A program made the position numbers and the translations under genes. Below the pieces are notes generated by a model. It ran no database searches. It was not told the origin of the DNA and was given only the letters and a program-made list of their open reading frames with translations. From positions 1-64,000 of the forward strand of contig CALLMF010000041.1 in NCBI GenBank assembly GCA_938006335.1: 64,000 bases of DNA. Direction: 5' to 3'. Within the stretch, counting starts at the first letter, position 1; each line of letters starts with the position of its first letter. Source of the DNA: an uncultured Granulosicoccaceae bacterium. GTDB taxonomy: Bacteria; Pseudomonadota; Gammaproteobacteria; Granulosicoccales; Granulosicoccaceae. Shown in pieces: positions 1 through 9,396 of this stretch.

Positions 1-1
1 G

Positions 2-1831
2 CAGGCTGACGAGCTCAAGACGGCAGAGATGGTAGCGGGCAACGCCAGACTTGAAATGAATGCAGCGAAAGCGGAGCTCGATAACTTCAACACGACACGT
101 CAGGCTCTGGCTGAGTTACAGCAGCGCGTCGCTGACGAAGACTCTCAGCACAAGGCGGTTGTTGAAGCTCATGCCAAGGCGAAGACTGCAGAAGAAGAAG
201 CTGCGGCGACCGTGCGTGCGTGCCGCGATGCCTTGAGCAAGGCCGAAGCGGACCTTGCAGCGGCGAACCTTGCCGCTGAAGCAAAGGATGCAGCCCAGCG
301 TGTGGCGACGCGCCAGAGGGTGTTGGCAGATGCAGAGGCTGCGCATCGTGATGCCGAGACGGCGAGGGCAAAAATTCGAGCGCTGGAATTGCCCAAGAAC
401 GCTATCAGTACCCTTGACGAATGCGAGGACCGTATCTCGGTATTGAAAGCAGAGATGCGGGTGTCATCGGTATCGGTACGCGCCGACTATCTACGTGCGG
501 GTACGGAAGTGATCAACGCGAATGGACATGCGCTATCCGACGGTCATGATATTGCCGTCGAGCGCACGACCCGTTTCGAGATAGAAGGGGTGGGTAGCCT
601 GACAGTGACACCCGGAGCGGGAAGTCAGACCGGTGATCTCGAACAGCAGTTGACCATGGTCATGGAACGTCGCGCGAGCCTGTTGGCTGAGCTCGGAGTA
701 CCTTCAATCGCTGCGGCACACGAACAAGAGAAGCAGGTCGCTGAGCACCTTCGACATGCGGAACAGTGCGAAATGCGCCGCGATCTTCTTGCACCCGAAG
801 GGATGGAGACCTTGCGGGCCGAGATCGAGGCACTCAGTGCAAAAGTGCAAGCAGCTCCCGAGACGTCCGGCACGATCGAGGAGTGTGCCACTCGGCGCGA
901 TCAGGCAAGCGTCGCTCGTGAGGCTGCCGAAGATGCGTGGAAGCTAGCGACGAGAACGCGTAGTGAGGCTGACAGAAAGCTTGCAGGTATCGAAACCAAC
1001 CTGATCCGATCCAGGGAAGCGCTGTCCCGTATTCCGTCACATCTGACGGAGGGCACTGATCCGGGCGTTGCTCAAGCCAAGCTGTCGATGGCCTTTGCTG
1101 AACGGTCAAAGCTGCTGGGGGAGGCAAGTCGCACGGTCGAGACCCTGATGAAACTGGCCCCGGATATCGACAATCTGCTCGCCGCGAGGAACCGGGCTGC
1201 CAGTGTCGTCGAGAGCAGGCAGCGTGAAACAAAGGAACTCTCGGATGCGATGCACATGCTCAACGGCAGCATCAGCGCTCGCGCAGAGGAGGGCATAGAA
1301 GAAGAATTGACTACCGTGACCGGTGAGCGCGATAGGAGCCAGCAACGGGTGGACGAGCTCGAGACGGAGATTGCGACGCTACAACGCTTGCGCAAAGTGC
1401 TGACGGAGGCCAAGGCCGAAGCAAAGGAACACTTCTTCGAGCCAGTAGTGAAGGAACTCAAACCCCTGCTCGGTATCGTCTTTGGAGATTCCTCGGTTAC
1501 CTTTGATGAGTCGACGATGTTGCCGATCAAGGTTGAACGGGGAGGTGTCGACGAGCGCTTTGATGTACTCAGCGGGGGCATGCGCGAGCAGACCACGGTA
1601 CTCACTCGCCTGGCGTTTGCGCGGCTGCTGGCGCGCGATGGCCGGACGCTTCCGGTAATTCTGGATGACGCTTTGATCTACTCGGATGACGACCGGATCG
1701 AGCGCATGTTCGACGCGCTACATCGTCAGGCGGTCGATCTTCAGATACTGGTATTGACGTGTCGCCAGCGCGCGTTCCAGAAGCTCGGCGGAAGTACCTT
1801 GTCGATTCAGGAGTGGGTGCCGGAGGCTTAG
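2..1831 (+). CDS. SMC/Rad50-like coiled-coil ATPase (YhaN-type), 3' part only
   Basis: The reading frame is open from base 2, so the gene begins left of the window; 609 residues are visible. Most of it is charged, Ala/Glu/Arg-rich heptad sequence typical of long coiled coils. The C-terminal ~100 residues hold an ABC-type signature (LSGGMREQ, near residue 523) followed by a Walker B-like LPVILDDAL, as in Rad50/SbcC/YhaN ATPases. The Walker A half would lie upstream and is not visible. Members of this family act with SbcD/YhaO-type nucleases in DNA end processing, so a nuclease partner upstream is a guess. It converges with pilU, overlapping it by 4 bases at the stops. I am confident of the superfamily, less so of the YhaN assignment. 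Confidence 0.75.
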   Translation, partial: QADELKTAEMVAGNARLEMNAAKAELDNFNTTRQALAELQQRVADEDSQHKAVVEAHAKAKTAEEEAAATVRACRDALSKAEADLAAANLAAEAKDAAQRVATRQRVLADAEAAHRDAETARAKIRALELPKNAISTLDECEDRISVLKAEMRVSSVSVRADYLRAGTEVINANGHALSDGHDIAVERTTRFEIEGVGSLTVTPGAGSQTGDLEQQLTMVMERRASLLAELGVPSIAAAHEQEKQVAEHLRHAEQCEMRRDLLAPEGMETLRAEIEALSAKVQAAPETSGTIEECATRRDQASVAREAAEDAWKLATRTRSEADRKLAGIETNLIRSREALSRIPSHLTEGTDPGVAQAKLSMAFAERSKLLGEASRTVETLMKLAPDIDNLLAARNRAASVVESRQRETKELSDAMHMLNGSISARAEEGIEEELTTVTGERDRSQQRVDELETEIATLQRLRKVLTEAKAEAKEHFFEPVVKELKPLLGIVFGDSSVTFDESTMLPIKVERGGVDERFDVLSGGMREQTTVLTRLAFARLLARDGRTLPVILDDALIYSDDDRIERMFDALHRQAVDLQILVLTCRQRAFQKLGGSTLSIQEWVPEA

Positions 1832-3303
1832 CCGACCTTGCCCATTCCCATGGCCATTGGATCGTCGTCTTCCTCGCCGGGCTCTGGCTCTGGATCCGCG
1901 TCGGGCTCGAGGCTGAGTTCCAGTCCGCCACCTGTCTGCGCTTTCCTGGCCTCGATCGCCGCAAGTTTGGCCTTGGCTTCTGCGATGCGACGAGCAACGT
2001 CCGGATCTTGCTCCTTTGCTTCTGACGTTGCTTGCTCTGCGGGTTGGTTGCCTGCCAGTTGTGCCGCCATCATCGAGTGAATATCTGTACCTGCCTCTTC
2101 TTCAGCAGTGTCTGTTGCATCCTCGTCGGCTTGTGCCGCGGCCTTGCTTTCTCCTGCAGCTTTCGCTGCAGCAGCGTCGCTTGGCATCTGGCCCCTCATC
2201 ATGAGGTCGCTTTCGTCTTCCTTTTGGGTAGGTCCGGAGAGCTTGAAGCGCAGACGCAGGTTGTTTGCCGAGTCCGCGTTCTTCAGTGCTTCTTCTTGTG
2301 TGATTCGTCCTTCTTGCGCGAGCTCGAACAAGGCACTGTCGAACGTCTTCATGCCCATGTTCTCGGATTTTTGCATGGCTTCCTTGATATCCGACAGCTC
2401 GCCTTTCATGATCATCTGCTTGATGGTGTGCGAGCCCAGAAGTATCTCGATGGCCGCGCAGCGCTTGCCGTCAACAGTGGGTATGAGTCGCTGCGAGACG
2501 ATGGCGCGTACGTTGTTGCCGAGATCATGTAGAAGCTGTGCCTTACGTTCGTCAGGAAAGAAGTTGATGATGCGATCGAGGGCCTGATTGGCATTGTTTG
2601 CGTGCAGCGTGGAGATGGCGAGGTGGCCGGTCTCGGCAAAGGCTACCGCATGCTCCATGGTTTCCCGATCCCGAATCTCACCGATAAGGATCACGTCTGG
2701 TGCCTGGCGCAGCGTGTTTTTCAGTGCGGCGTGAAAGCTATTGGTGTCGACGCCGACTTCGCGCTGATTGACGATGCACTTCTTGTGCGGATGAACGTAC
2801 TCCACTGGGTCCTCGATGGTGATGATGTGCCCACCCTTGAACATGTTACGGTGATCGATCAGCGCCGCGAGCGAGGTGGACTTGCCAGAACCCGTCCCAC
2901 CGACGAACAGGACGAGGCCGTTTTTCGATTCGATGACATCCTTGAGAATGTCAGGTAGTCCCAGATCGTCGAAGCGGGGAATTTCCGTTTGAATGTTTCG
3001 CGCGACCAGAGACACTTCGTTCCGCTGACGGAAGATGTTGAGACGAAAGCGGCCGATACCCTCAGGCGAGATCGCGAGATTCATCTCGTTCTCGCGCTCG
3101 AACTCCTCACGCTGCTCGTCGTTCATTACCCCGTCAGCCATGGCGGCGATGTCTCCACTGACCAGACTACGATCGGACAGCTGAGTCAATTCCCCGGAGA
3201 ACTTGGCGCTGGGTGGGGCTCCTGTAGACAGATAGAGATCCGAACCGTCGGAGTCTACAAGTCGCTTGAGCAGGTCCATCAATTCAGGTCGGGTGTCGCT
3301 CAC
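1828..3303 (-). CDS. pilU: Twitching motility ATPase PilU, with long acidic tail
   Basis: This is a hexameric secretion-type ATPase that drives retraction of type IV pili at the inner-membrane base. Visible motifs are Walker A GGTGSGKST (135-143), the Asp box TIEDPVEYVH (162-171), Walker B VILIGE (204-209) and the His box HLAISTLHANN (227-237). The continuation NANQALDRIINFFP after the His box is PilU-like rather than PilT-like. The protein has 491 residues against roughly 380 usual for PilU. The extra ~120 C-terminal residues are Ala/Glu-rich and end in an acidic Asp/Glu/Pro stretch. It lies 64 bases downstream of pilY1 on the same strand, so the two may be cotranscribed. No pilT is next to it, unlike in Pseudomonas. 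Confidence 0.9.
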   Translation of the reverse strand: MSDTRPELMDLLKRLVDSDGSDLYLSTGAPPSAKFSGELTQLSDRSLVSGDIAAMADGVMNDEQREEFERENEMNLAISPEGIGRFRLNIFRQRNEVSLVARNIQTEIPRFDDLGLPDILKDVIESKNGLVLFVGGTGSGKSTSLAALIDHRNMFKGGHIITIEDPVEYVHPHKKCIVNQREVGVDTNSFHAALKNTLRQAPDVILIGEIRDRETMEHAVAFAETGHLAISTLHANNANQALDRIINFFPDERKAQLLHDLGNNVRAIVSQRLIPTVDGKRCAAIEILLGSHTIKQMIMKGELSDIKEAMQKSENMGMKTFDSALFELAQEGRITQEEALKNADSANNLRLRFKLSGPTQKEDESDLMMRGQMPSDAAAAKAAGESKAAAQADEDATDTAEEEAGTDIHSMMAAQLAGNQPAEQATSEAKEQDPDVARRIAEAKAKLAAIEARKAQTGGGLELSLEPDADPEPEPGEEDDDPMAMGMGKVG

Positions 3304-3367
3304 GGAAATAGGTTCCTCGGATGATTCTTGGATGAGTTATCGACGCTTTTCAGTCAGACTTCAGTGT

Positions 3368-6300
3368 CTAGCGGGCGTGCCAGAAGATGCGAGAGAGCTG
3401 CGACTCTGTCTCTTCCACCCTGTTCAGACCGACATATATCTGGGTCAGGCCGCTTTCGGTGAAGACAACAGACGGACTGCTGGGTATACCGAGCGTGGGT
3501 ACAATTTCGAAGCGCTCGGGATTATCAGTTGTACCGGTACTGCTCGCCGTGTGCGCGAAAACACCGGGTGCGCCAGTTGCGACATCCATTCGGTAGTAGC
3601 GCCCTATCGGGTCGACGCCACAGGCGCCTGCTTCGCCAAGACCAGGCTCGAATGTCGTGGCAAGCACGTTACCTTCGAAGGTGACCAGATCAGAGAGTGA
3701 TTTTTCTCCGGGCTCCAGATGGACATACCAGCCATTCGCCGCCCGCAGTTGTTCGCTGGCGCTTTGAGCGGTGTCTTCATCACTGGAGTTGATGAGATTT
3801 GCCGTGGCGTCGTAGAGCATGTCCGTTGTAATGACAGACGCTGCTGCGGGCGGGCCCGTCTCGACGTTGGTGTCACGAACCATGTAGAGACGATTCGAGG
3901 AAACGGTGTTCATCGGATCGGTACGGTCGCCCGAACCGAGTGCCACAGCGATGAACGGCACGCCGTCCTTGCTATTCAGTGAGACGCTTGGTGAGTAGAA
4001 GAACGGCTGGAACTCATCGCTGCCAAGATTTGCGAGTTGGGCGAGCAAGGTGACTTTGTAGCTGGCTTTTGCACGCATGTCGTCGAAGTCGACGCGCCAG
4101 ATCTGGCCACCCAGGTCGCCTACGTACATGCGGTCGGCGCGGCCATCGGCGTTGGTGTCTATGATCGTCGGGTCCGCGGTTATCGCATATTTCATCCTGG
4201 GTTCGGATCGGCCATCCACTGACCAGACAAGGTCGCCATCGGTGTCTATGACGTAGATTGCGTTGCCCTTGTCGGTAGGGGTCGGAGCGGATGTTCCGTC
4301 GAGCTTGTCAGCGTCATAGCCGCCTGAGAAGACAAGAAAGCGTTCGTCAGCGGTGCCGCTGCGCCCGTTGACCAGCGCCATGCGTGACCAGGTCTCGCCG
4401 AGTGAGGCAAAATCCGGTGTTTGCGGATCGATGCTCTTGACGAGGGCGGGTCGTTCCGGGTCAGTGACATCCAGCGCGTAGTAGCTGTCTCCACCACGGC
4501 GCATGCCGACAAATAGTGTCACGGAATCACCAGAATCCACGATGCCGTCACCGTCGGCGTCGTCATGTACTCGTGTTATGCCGCCATCCATGCCGTAGAC
4601 GTGATCGAAGGCCGTCGCACTTTGCGCCACTTTGGGAAGATTGCTCAGCAGCCGCTCCGGCATGAAGGCAAAGATCTCTTCGCCTCCTGTATTGTCCGCG
4701 TCGTCAATGCTTTCGGGCGTTGTCACGTCGATCGCGTGGACGAATCCCTGGTTGGTCATTGTGAACAGCACTTCACGGTTGTGATAGCTGACAGTGACAG
4801 GAAGGGTATGCAGCGGATCACCCATTGACGCAGTCTGAACCCAGTTCAATACTTCTTCGCGTTGTGCACGACTACCTCCACCGAGGCCTAGAGCGCGACT
4901 GTTCAGACGACCGTTCTCGACCGCGATCCTGTTTTTCTTCGAGCCTGCAAGTTCGACGCGGGAATTGTTGTGTGACAAGGCGGTGTACAGATTGCGCGGA
5001 GTTGCTGGGCTTGACATCTGTTCTGATACGCCACCGCGTTCGACCTTGTTGCCGTCGGCATTGGCTGACCAGAAGCTCTGCGCCTTATCCACGAATCCCG
5101 TACCGGCGGCGTTTACTGCATCGCGTCCATTGACGTCCTTGAGCCCCTCAGCGGTCATGAAGAAGCCTTTGGTATTGCCCTGCCAGGAGGCAGTGGTGTT
5201 GGGCTTGAACAGATTGAAGTACGCACGGTCTTCATGAGAGAAGTTGGCGCGGTCAACGTCAATGGACAGTTCCACGAATGTCTGTGCTTCATCCCTGACG
5301 GTGCCGATGAAAGACTTCAATGCTTCGTTCAGTTGCTCAAGGTTTTCAGCAGTTGCAGACTCCCCATCGCCAGCGCGTGCTACCTGGTCCAGGTACTCGG
5401 CCCCCGTGTCATCAATGGAGAAGCCGATGGTGAAAGTCTTGACCGTACTTCCAGGATTGCCTCGGATCTGCGGATTGTTTGCCAGCTCGTAGGCAACTTC
5501 CTTGGCGCAATTGCCTTCGTCATCCGTGCTGTCGCTGGTGGCAAAAATGGTTTGCTTCAAGTCCTCGCAGGCGGATGCGGGCATTCCGATGACTTCCCGC
5601 AATGCCTCGTTGTCGTACAAGCGTGTCGGATTACCGTCCGAGACCAACACGATTGCATTCGTGGCGCATTCGCTCTCGATCGGAGAGATGTAGTTGGCAT
5701 TTGTCCACTCTCCGTTGCGGTAGGCATTTTTCGGTGAGTAGGTCGCTGGCATGGCGGAGTTCTCGTTTCCGCCGAGGTGTCTCTGGGCTACCGGGTCCCA
5801 TACATCGGGTTTGAAGCCGCCATACTCCTCGGGATCCGTGTCGCCGTTGGCCACTCTGCCACCCCGAAAGTACAGAGCAGCCTCCGCCAGGGCGTTGGTC
5901 GTAGCGGTAAATCCGCCGACTTCTCTGCGGTCGAGCAGTTGGTCGATGATGTCGCGGTTGGTAAACGTGCCGCGCGGGATATTGGTATCAAACTCACGGG
6001 CATCATCGGTCAGCCCACCGACGGGCCAGCGCGCTCCGGATGCGTAGCGGCCGTAGGTGTTGCCTATGCCTGCGTTGATCGTATCGGTATTTTCGTCGAG
6101 GACTTTTCGAACCGCCTGTTTCAGAATTTCCATCTTCGACAACTGGCCGCTTGCAGGCGGTATGTTGCCGTTGACGTCGCGGCCCATGGATCCCGAATAA
6201 TCGAGCACGAAGAGTATGTTCGGCTTTTTTTGCGACTCGAGATGGGATCGATAGACGTCAAGATCGTCTGCATTGGCAGGGAGGCCCGCTACAATGGTCC

Positions 6301-6376
6301 CCATGGCCGCAAGCAGAACGAGTAGTCGAGAGCTGATTCGGGTGTGGGGCTTGGAACGTGAAGCAATCGAGTTCAT
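3368..6376 (-). CDS. pilY1: PilY1-type pilus tip adhesin with N-terminal VWA domain
   Basis: This is a large secreted type IV pilus biogenesis and adhesion factor of 1002 residues. The ORF extends to 6487, but the ATG at 6376 is chosen because it directly precedes a signal peptide (basic Arg/Lys/His region, hydrophobic LLVLLAAMGTIVAG, cleavage after ANA). A von Willebrand A domain follows, with the MIDAS motif DYSGSMG soon after the mature start. The C-terminal half is the PilC/PilY1 beta-propeller type, with lines such as VYVGDLGGQIWRVD and an EF-hand-like calcium loop DADGDGIVDSGD. PilY1 is known to counter PilT-driven retraction in Pseudomonas, which fits its place upstream of pilU. The usual minor pilin genes (fimU, pilV, pilW, pilX) are not beside it. 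Confidence 0.88.
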   Translation of the reverse strand: MNSIASRSKPHTRISSRLLVLLAAMGTIVAGLPANADDLDVYRSHLESQKKPNILFVLDYSGSMGRDVNGNIPPASGQLSKMEILKQAVRKVLDENTDTINAGIGNTYGRYASGARWPVGGLTDDAREFDTNIPRGTFTNRDIIDQLLDRREVGGFTATTNALAEAALYFRGGRVANGDTDPEEYGGFKPDVWDPVAQRHLGGNENSAMPATYSPKNAYRNGEWTNANYISPIESECATNAIVLVSDGNPTRLYDNEALREVIGMPASACEDLKQTIFATSDSTDDEGNCAKEVAYELANNPQIRGNPGSTVKTFTIGFSIDDTGAEYLDQVARAGDGESATAENLEQLNEALKSFIGTVRDEAQTFVELSIDVDRANFSHEDRAYFNLFKPNTTASWQGNTKGFFMTAEGLKDVNGRDAVNAAGTGFVDKAQSFWSANADGNKVERGGVSEQMSSPATPRNLYTALSHNNSRVELAGSKKNRIAVENGRLNSRALGLGGGSRAQREEVLNWVQTASMGDPLHTLPVTVSYHNREVLFTMTNQGFVHAIDVTTPESIDDADNTGGEEIFAFMPERLLSNLPKVAQSATAFDHVYGMDGGITRVHDDADGDGIVDSGDSVTLFVGMRRGGDSYYALDVTDPERPALVKSIDPQTPDFASLGETWSRMALVNGRSGTADERFLVFSGGYDADKLDGTSAPTPTDKGNAIYVIDTDGDLVWSVDGRSEPRMKYAITADPTIIDTNADGRADRMYVGDLGGQIWRVDFDDMRAKASYKVTLLAQLANLGSDEFQPFFYSPSVSLNSKDGVPFIAVALGSGDRTDPMNTVSSNRLYMVRDTNVETGPPAAASVITTDMLYDATANLINSSDEDTAQSASEQLRAANGWYVHLEPGEKSLSDLVTFEGNVLATTFEPGLGEAGACGVDPIGRYYRMDVATGAPGVFAHTASSTGTTDNPERFEIVPTLGIPSSPSVVFTESGLTQIYVGLNRVEETESQLSRIFWHAR

Positions 6377-6498
6377 CGTGTGTCGTGGTTCACTGCTGAC
6401 AGGGTTTTGCGGGGATAGTTCGCAGCCTTGTCCTTTGCGTGCGGTCGAGGCCCGGTCTTCTGGCGTTATAGCGGCCTGCGGTGGCAAGGCTTGAACTC

Positions 6499-7902
6499 AT
6501 GTCAGCAGAAACAGCTAAAGGTATGAGAGCGACGCTAAGACGCTGGTTTTTTGACCCGATAGATGCGTCGTCGCTTGTGGTTTTTCGCGTCATTTTTGGC
6601 GCTGCCATGCTCTTCGAGGCAGTCAACTACGGGATTTTCTTGTGCCTCGACTGCACCTACAGGGAGCCGGACTTCCTGTTCAAGTACCAGTACTTCGAGT
6701 GGATCAGGCTGCTTCCCGGGCCGGGTCTGGAACTGGTTCACCTGATGCTGGGCATCGGTGGTATCGGCGTGATGCTTGGTCTCTACTACCGCGCCAGCGC
6801 CGTGTTGGTCGTGCTGTGTTTCGGGTACATTTTTCTGCTCGATCAGGCGCTCTACCTCAACCACTACTACCTGGCACTGATCTTCGCGACGATTCTCGTC
6901 TTCTTGCCGGCCAATCGCTACTGGTCGCTGGATGCCCGTCGTCGTCCAGAGATCCGCTCAGCCACGGTGCCCGCGTGGACGAGGCTGTGGCTGGGTGCGC
7001 AGCTCGAGATCGTCTTGTTGTACGCCGGCATCGTGAAGATCACTGCCGATTGGTTGCAACTCGAGCCCATGCGTTTGTGGATGAATGCGCGCAGTCATGA
7101 TGCCGCGCCCGTCTTCCAATGGCTGACTCAAGACTGGGGGATTGCCATTGCGAGCTACGGAGCCATTGCCCTGCATCTGCTCGGAGCACCCTTGCTGCTC
7201 TTTCGCAGAACGCGGCTAGCGGTCTTCTGTATCTATGCCGTATTCCACCTCACCAATTCACTGGTCTTCAACATCGGCATCTTCCCCTGGATCACCTTGG
7301 GCGCGACCTTGTTGCTCTTCGACCCGGACTGGCCACGTCAGGTGTTGCGGTGGTTTCAGGCTCGTGGACGAGCGCTTCGTTGGCAAGCCCTCGCCCAACC
7401 GGTCGACATGACCCGGTCTACTTCCGTTCGCGTCAACGTGTTTCTGGTGGCAGGCATACTGGTATGGCTCGGGGTGCAGGCAACGTTCCCGCTGAGGCAT
7501 CACTTCCGCCCCGGTAACGTCACCTGGAACGAGGACGGGCACCGCTTCAGCTGGCGGATGAAGCTACGAAGCAAGCGTGCGACGGCCCAGTTCTATGTGA
7601 AATATGCTGATGGGACCATTCTCGATATTGACAACGCCGAGCACTTGACCCGAACTCAAATCCGGAAGATGGCCTGCATTCCTGATCTGATCTGGCAATA
7701 CGCGCAGTTTATCGAGTCCGAGTACGGTCGCGACGACAACGAAGACCTGGCGGTTCATGTTGTCTCTCGATGTTCACTGAATACCCGCGAAGCAGTACCT
7801 CTTGTCAGTGAGCTCGTTGACTTGACCAGCATCGAGCGGCGCACACCCAGTCGCGAGTGGTTGTTGCCCAACACCAAGCCGCTACCCAGATATCTCTTTT
7901 GA
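6499..7902 (+). CDS. HTTM-domain membrane protein, vitamin K-dependent carboxylase homologue
   Basis: This is a polytopic membrane protein of about 467 residues. Its core matches the HTTM domain of vitamin K-dependent gamma-glutamyl carboxylase relatives: many hydrophobic helices, FLPANRYWSLD, then YAGIVKITADW. The lysine of the last motif (about residue 180) lines up by eye with the catalytic-base lysine of the animal enzyme. Bacterial homologues are poorly characterised, and the one studied in Leptospira is reported to lack carboxylase activity, so the reaction here is unknown. The in-frame ATG at 6481 overlaps the pilY1 ORF extension; the ATG at 6499 (MSAETAKG) is preferred, and 6523 is also possible. 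The gene diverges from pilY1 with about 120 bases between the starts, so a shared regulatory region is likely. Confidence 0.75.
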   Translation: MSAETAKGMRATLRRWFFDPIDASSLVVFRVIFGAAMLFEAVNYGIFLCLDCTYREPDFLFKYQYFEWIRLLPGPGLELVHLMLGIGGIGVMLGLYYRASAVLVVLCFGYIFLLDQALYLNHYYLALIFATILVFLPANRYWSLDARRRPEIRSATVPAWTRLWLGAQLEIVLLYAGIVKITADWLQLEPMRLWMNARSHDAAPVFQWLTQDWGIAIASYGAIALHLLGAPLLLFRRTRLAVFCIYAVFHLTNSLVFNIGIFPWITLGATLLLFDPDWPRQVLRWFQARGRALRWQALAQPVDMTRSTSVRVNVFLVAGILVWLGVQATFPLRHHFRPGNVTWNEDGHRFSWRMKLRSKRATAQFYVKYADGTILDIDNAEHLTRTQIRKMACIPDLIWQYAQFIESEYGRDDNEDLAVHVVSRCSLNTREAVPLVSELVDLTSIERRTPSREWLLPNTKPLPRYLF

Positions 7903-7974
7903 TCCATCTCGCGCATTCTTCATGGTCATCGCTTGCCCGCGGTGACGCCGTCACTGCATCGGTAAATTAAAGCC

Positions 7975-8862
7975 ATGATTGCGTTGGCCGGACAGATTGT
8001 CGGGATTCTTGCCCCCGGCTTTTTCCTTGCGATGATCGGCCTCGCGTGGCAGCGTAGCGGCACGGCGTTCCCGCTGGACTTTGTCACCCTGCTCGTGATC
8101 AACGTCAGCATGCCGGCCCTGCTGTTCGTGACGCTGGTCGAGACCACCGCCGAGATCAGTACCCTGTGGCAGATCGCCGTCGCTACCGTCGTGGTTCATA
8201 TGGTGTTTGCGCCGGTTGCCATTGGCATCCTCAAAGCTGCGGGATCTGACTGGCGTCTGGGCGTTGCCCACGTTGTCGGCAACACCGGCAATCTCGGAAT
8301 CCCTGTGTGCTACTTCGCTTACGGAGACACCGGGCTCGCCTACGCGATGACGTTTTTCGCGGTGCAGTGCTTGTTGCTGTTCAGCGTTGGGGAGGCCGTG
8401 TATGCCGGGCGCTTCGATGTCCGCAAGGTATACACGTCACCCATCGTGCTCTCGATAACGGCGGCTGTCGGGTTCAAGCTCATGAATATCGAGCTGCCGT
8501 CGCTCGCCATCGAGACGCTATCGCTGATGGGTCAGATCGCGATACCGCTGATGCTGATCACGCTGGGCGTGAGTCTTGCGTCGATGCGCGCACGGTCGCT
8601 ACCAAGCACGCTGATGTGGTCAATGGTCAGAACTGGACTGGCCATTGCCATCGGTTTCGGTGTGGCAGAACTACTCGGGCTTGAGGGGGCGGTGCGTGGA
8701 GTTGTCGTACTAGAAACGGTGGTACCCGTCGCCGTGTTCAACTTTCTGCTCGCAGTCAGACATTCCCGAAACAGTGAGACAGTGGCAGGCCTGGTGCTGG
8801 TGACGCACCTGGCTGCCATCGTCTACCTGCCGTTTGTCCTTGCGATACTGCTGTCAGAGTAA
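7975..8862 (+). CDS. AEC family permease (auxin efflux carrier type)
   Basis: The protein has 295 residues and is almost entirely hydrophobic, with about ten predicted membrane helices in two halves, as in AEC family carriers. The stretch VVGNTGNLGIPVCYFAYGD matches the conserved Asn/Gly-Pro break in helix 4 of AEC proteins. Characterised bacterial members move malate, malonate or other carboxylates; the substrate here cannot be read from sequence. It converges with the mutarotase gene, with one base between the stops. A short inverted repeat, GTGAC-gcc-GTCAC (7942-7954), sits about 20 bases before the ATG and could be an operator. Confidence 0.85.
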   Translation: MIALAGQIVGILAPGFFLAMIGLAWQRSGTAFPLDFVTLLVINVSMPALLFVTLVETTAEISTLWQIAVATVVVHMVFAPVAIGILKAAGSDWRLGVAHVVGNTGNLGIPVCYFAYGDTGLAYAMTFFAVQCLLLFSVGEAVYAGRFDVRKVYTSPIVLSITAAVGFKLMNIELPSLAIETLSLMGQIAIPLMLITLGVSLASMRARSLPSTLMWSMVRTGLAIAIGFGVAELLGLEGAVRGVVVLETVVPVAVFNFLLAVRHSRNSETVAGLVLVTHLAAIVYLPFVLAILLSE

Positions 8863-8863
8863 T

Positions 8864-9340
8864 TTACTCGGCGGCTGCGGCTATGGCCGGCGTCATGAGG
8901 TCGCCATTCGGGGCAATCACGCCCGCCTTTATGATGACGTTGCCATAGGGGCGACGTTCCAGCGAGCGAACCAGGGCAAAGCACGCTTTGGCACGCTCGT
9001 AGAAGGCGAATCGCTCGACCGGTTGAAGTGCCCAGGGGCCACCAGGCGCACTTGCCAGCACGCGCTCTGCATCCACGTGCACGGAGGGCGTACCTCCTGG
9101 AGAGGCCATGACACTGACTGGAGCGTCATCGAAGGTATCGATGGGAAGCAGGGTGACGATGTCCTGCAGAATTTCCGGGAGGTTTCTTGGGACATCTATG
9201 GGGGTGCCGTGTCGGGTATGTGCGGCATCAGAGAACGATGGATAGTTCGCATCGACGATGACGATTTCATCGCCATGGCCCATCTGCGCGAGTACATGCA
9301 GCAAGTCCGCAGGTAATGCAGGAGGTATATGAAAGAGCAT
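8864..9340 (-). CDS. FucU/RbsD-family sugar mutarotase
   Basis: This small protein of 158 residues resembles RbsD/FucU pyranase-mutarotases, which interconvert sugar anomers before phosphorylation. Supporting motifs are the N-terminal LLHVLAQMGHGDEIVIVDAN, the HGTPIDVP loop and the C-terminal RRPYGNVIIKAGVI. It is the last gene of a minus-strand run after gnd (56 bases away), so it may serve the same sugar-acid pathway. The exact sugar is not determinable; FucU-like is slightly favoured over RbsD because of length. Confidence 0.8.
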   Translation of the reverse strand: MLFHIPPALPADLLHVLAQMGHGDEIVIVDANYPSFSDAAHTRHGTPIDVPRNLPEILQDIVTLLPIDTFDDAPVSVMASPGGTPSVHVDAERVLASAPGGPWALQPVERFAFYERAKACFALVRSLERRPYGNVIIKAGVIAPNGDLMTPAIAAAAE

Positions 9341-9396
9341 GTGAAAATCTCGGCGTGGATTGACGTGACAACTCGTTTTCGCAAGATGCAGCAGTG

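Noticed and set aside
1072..1605. Minus-strand Ser/Arg-rich reading frame inside the ATPase gene
   Set aside because: It is antisense to a clear coding sequence with low-complexity composition and no ribosome site. Many similar frames across the window were dropped for the same reason.
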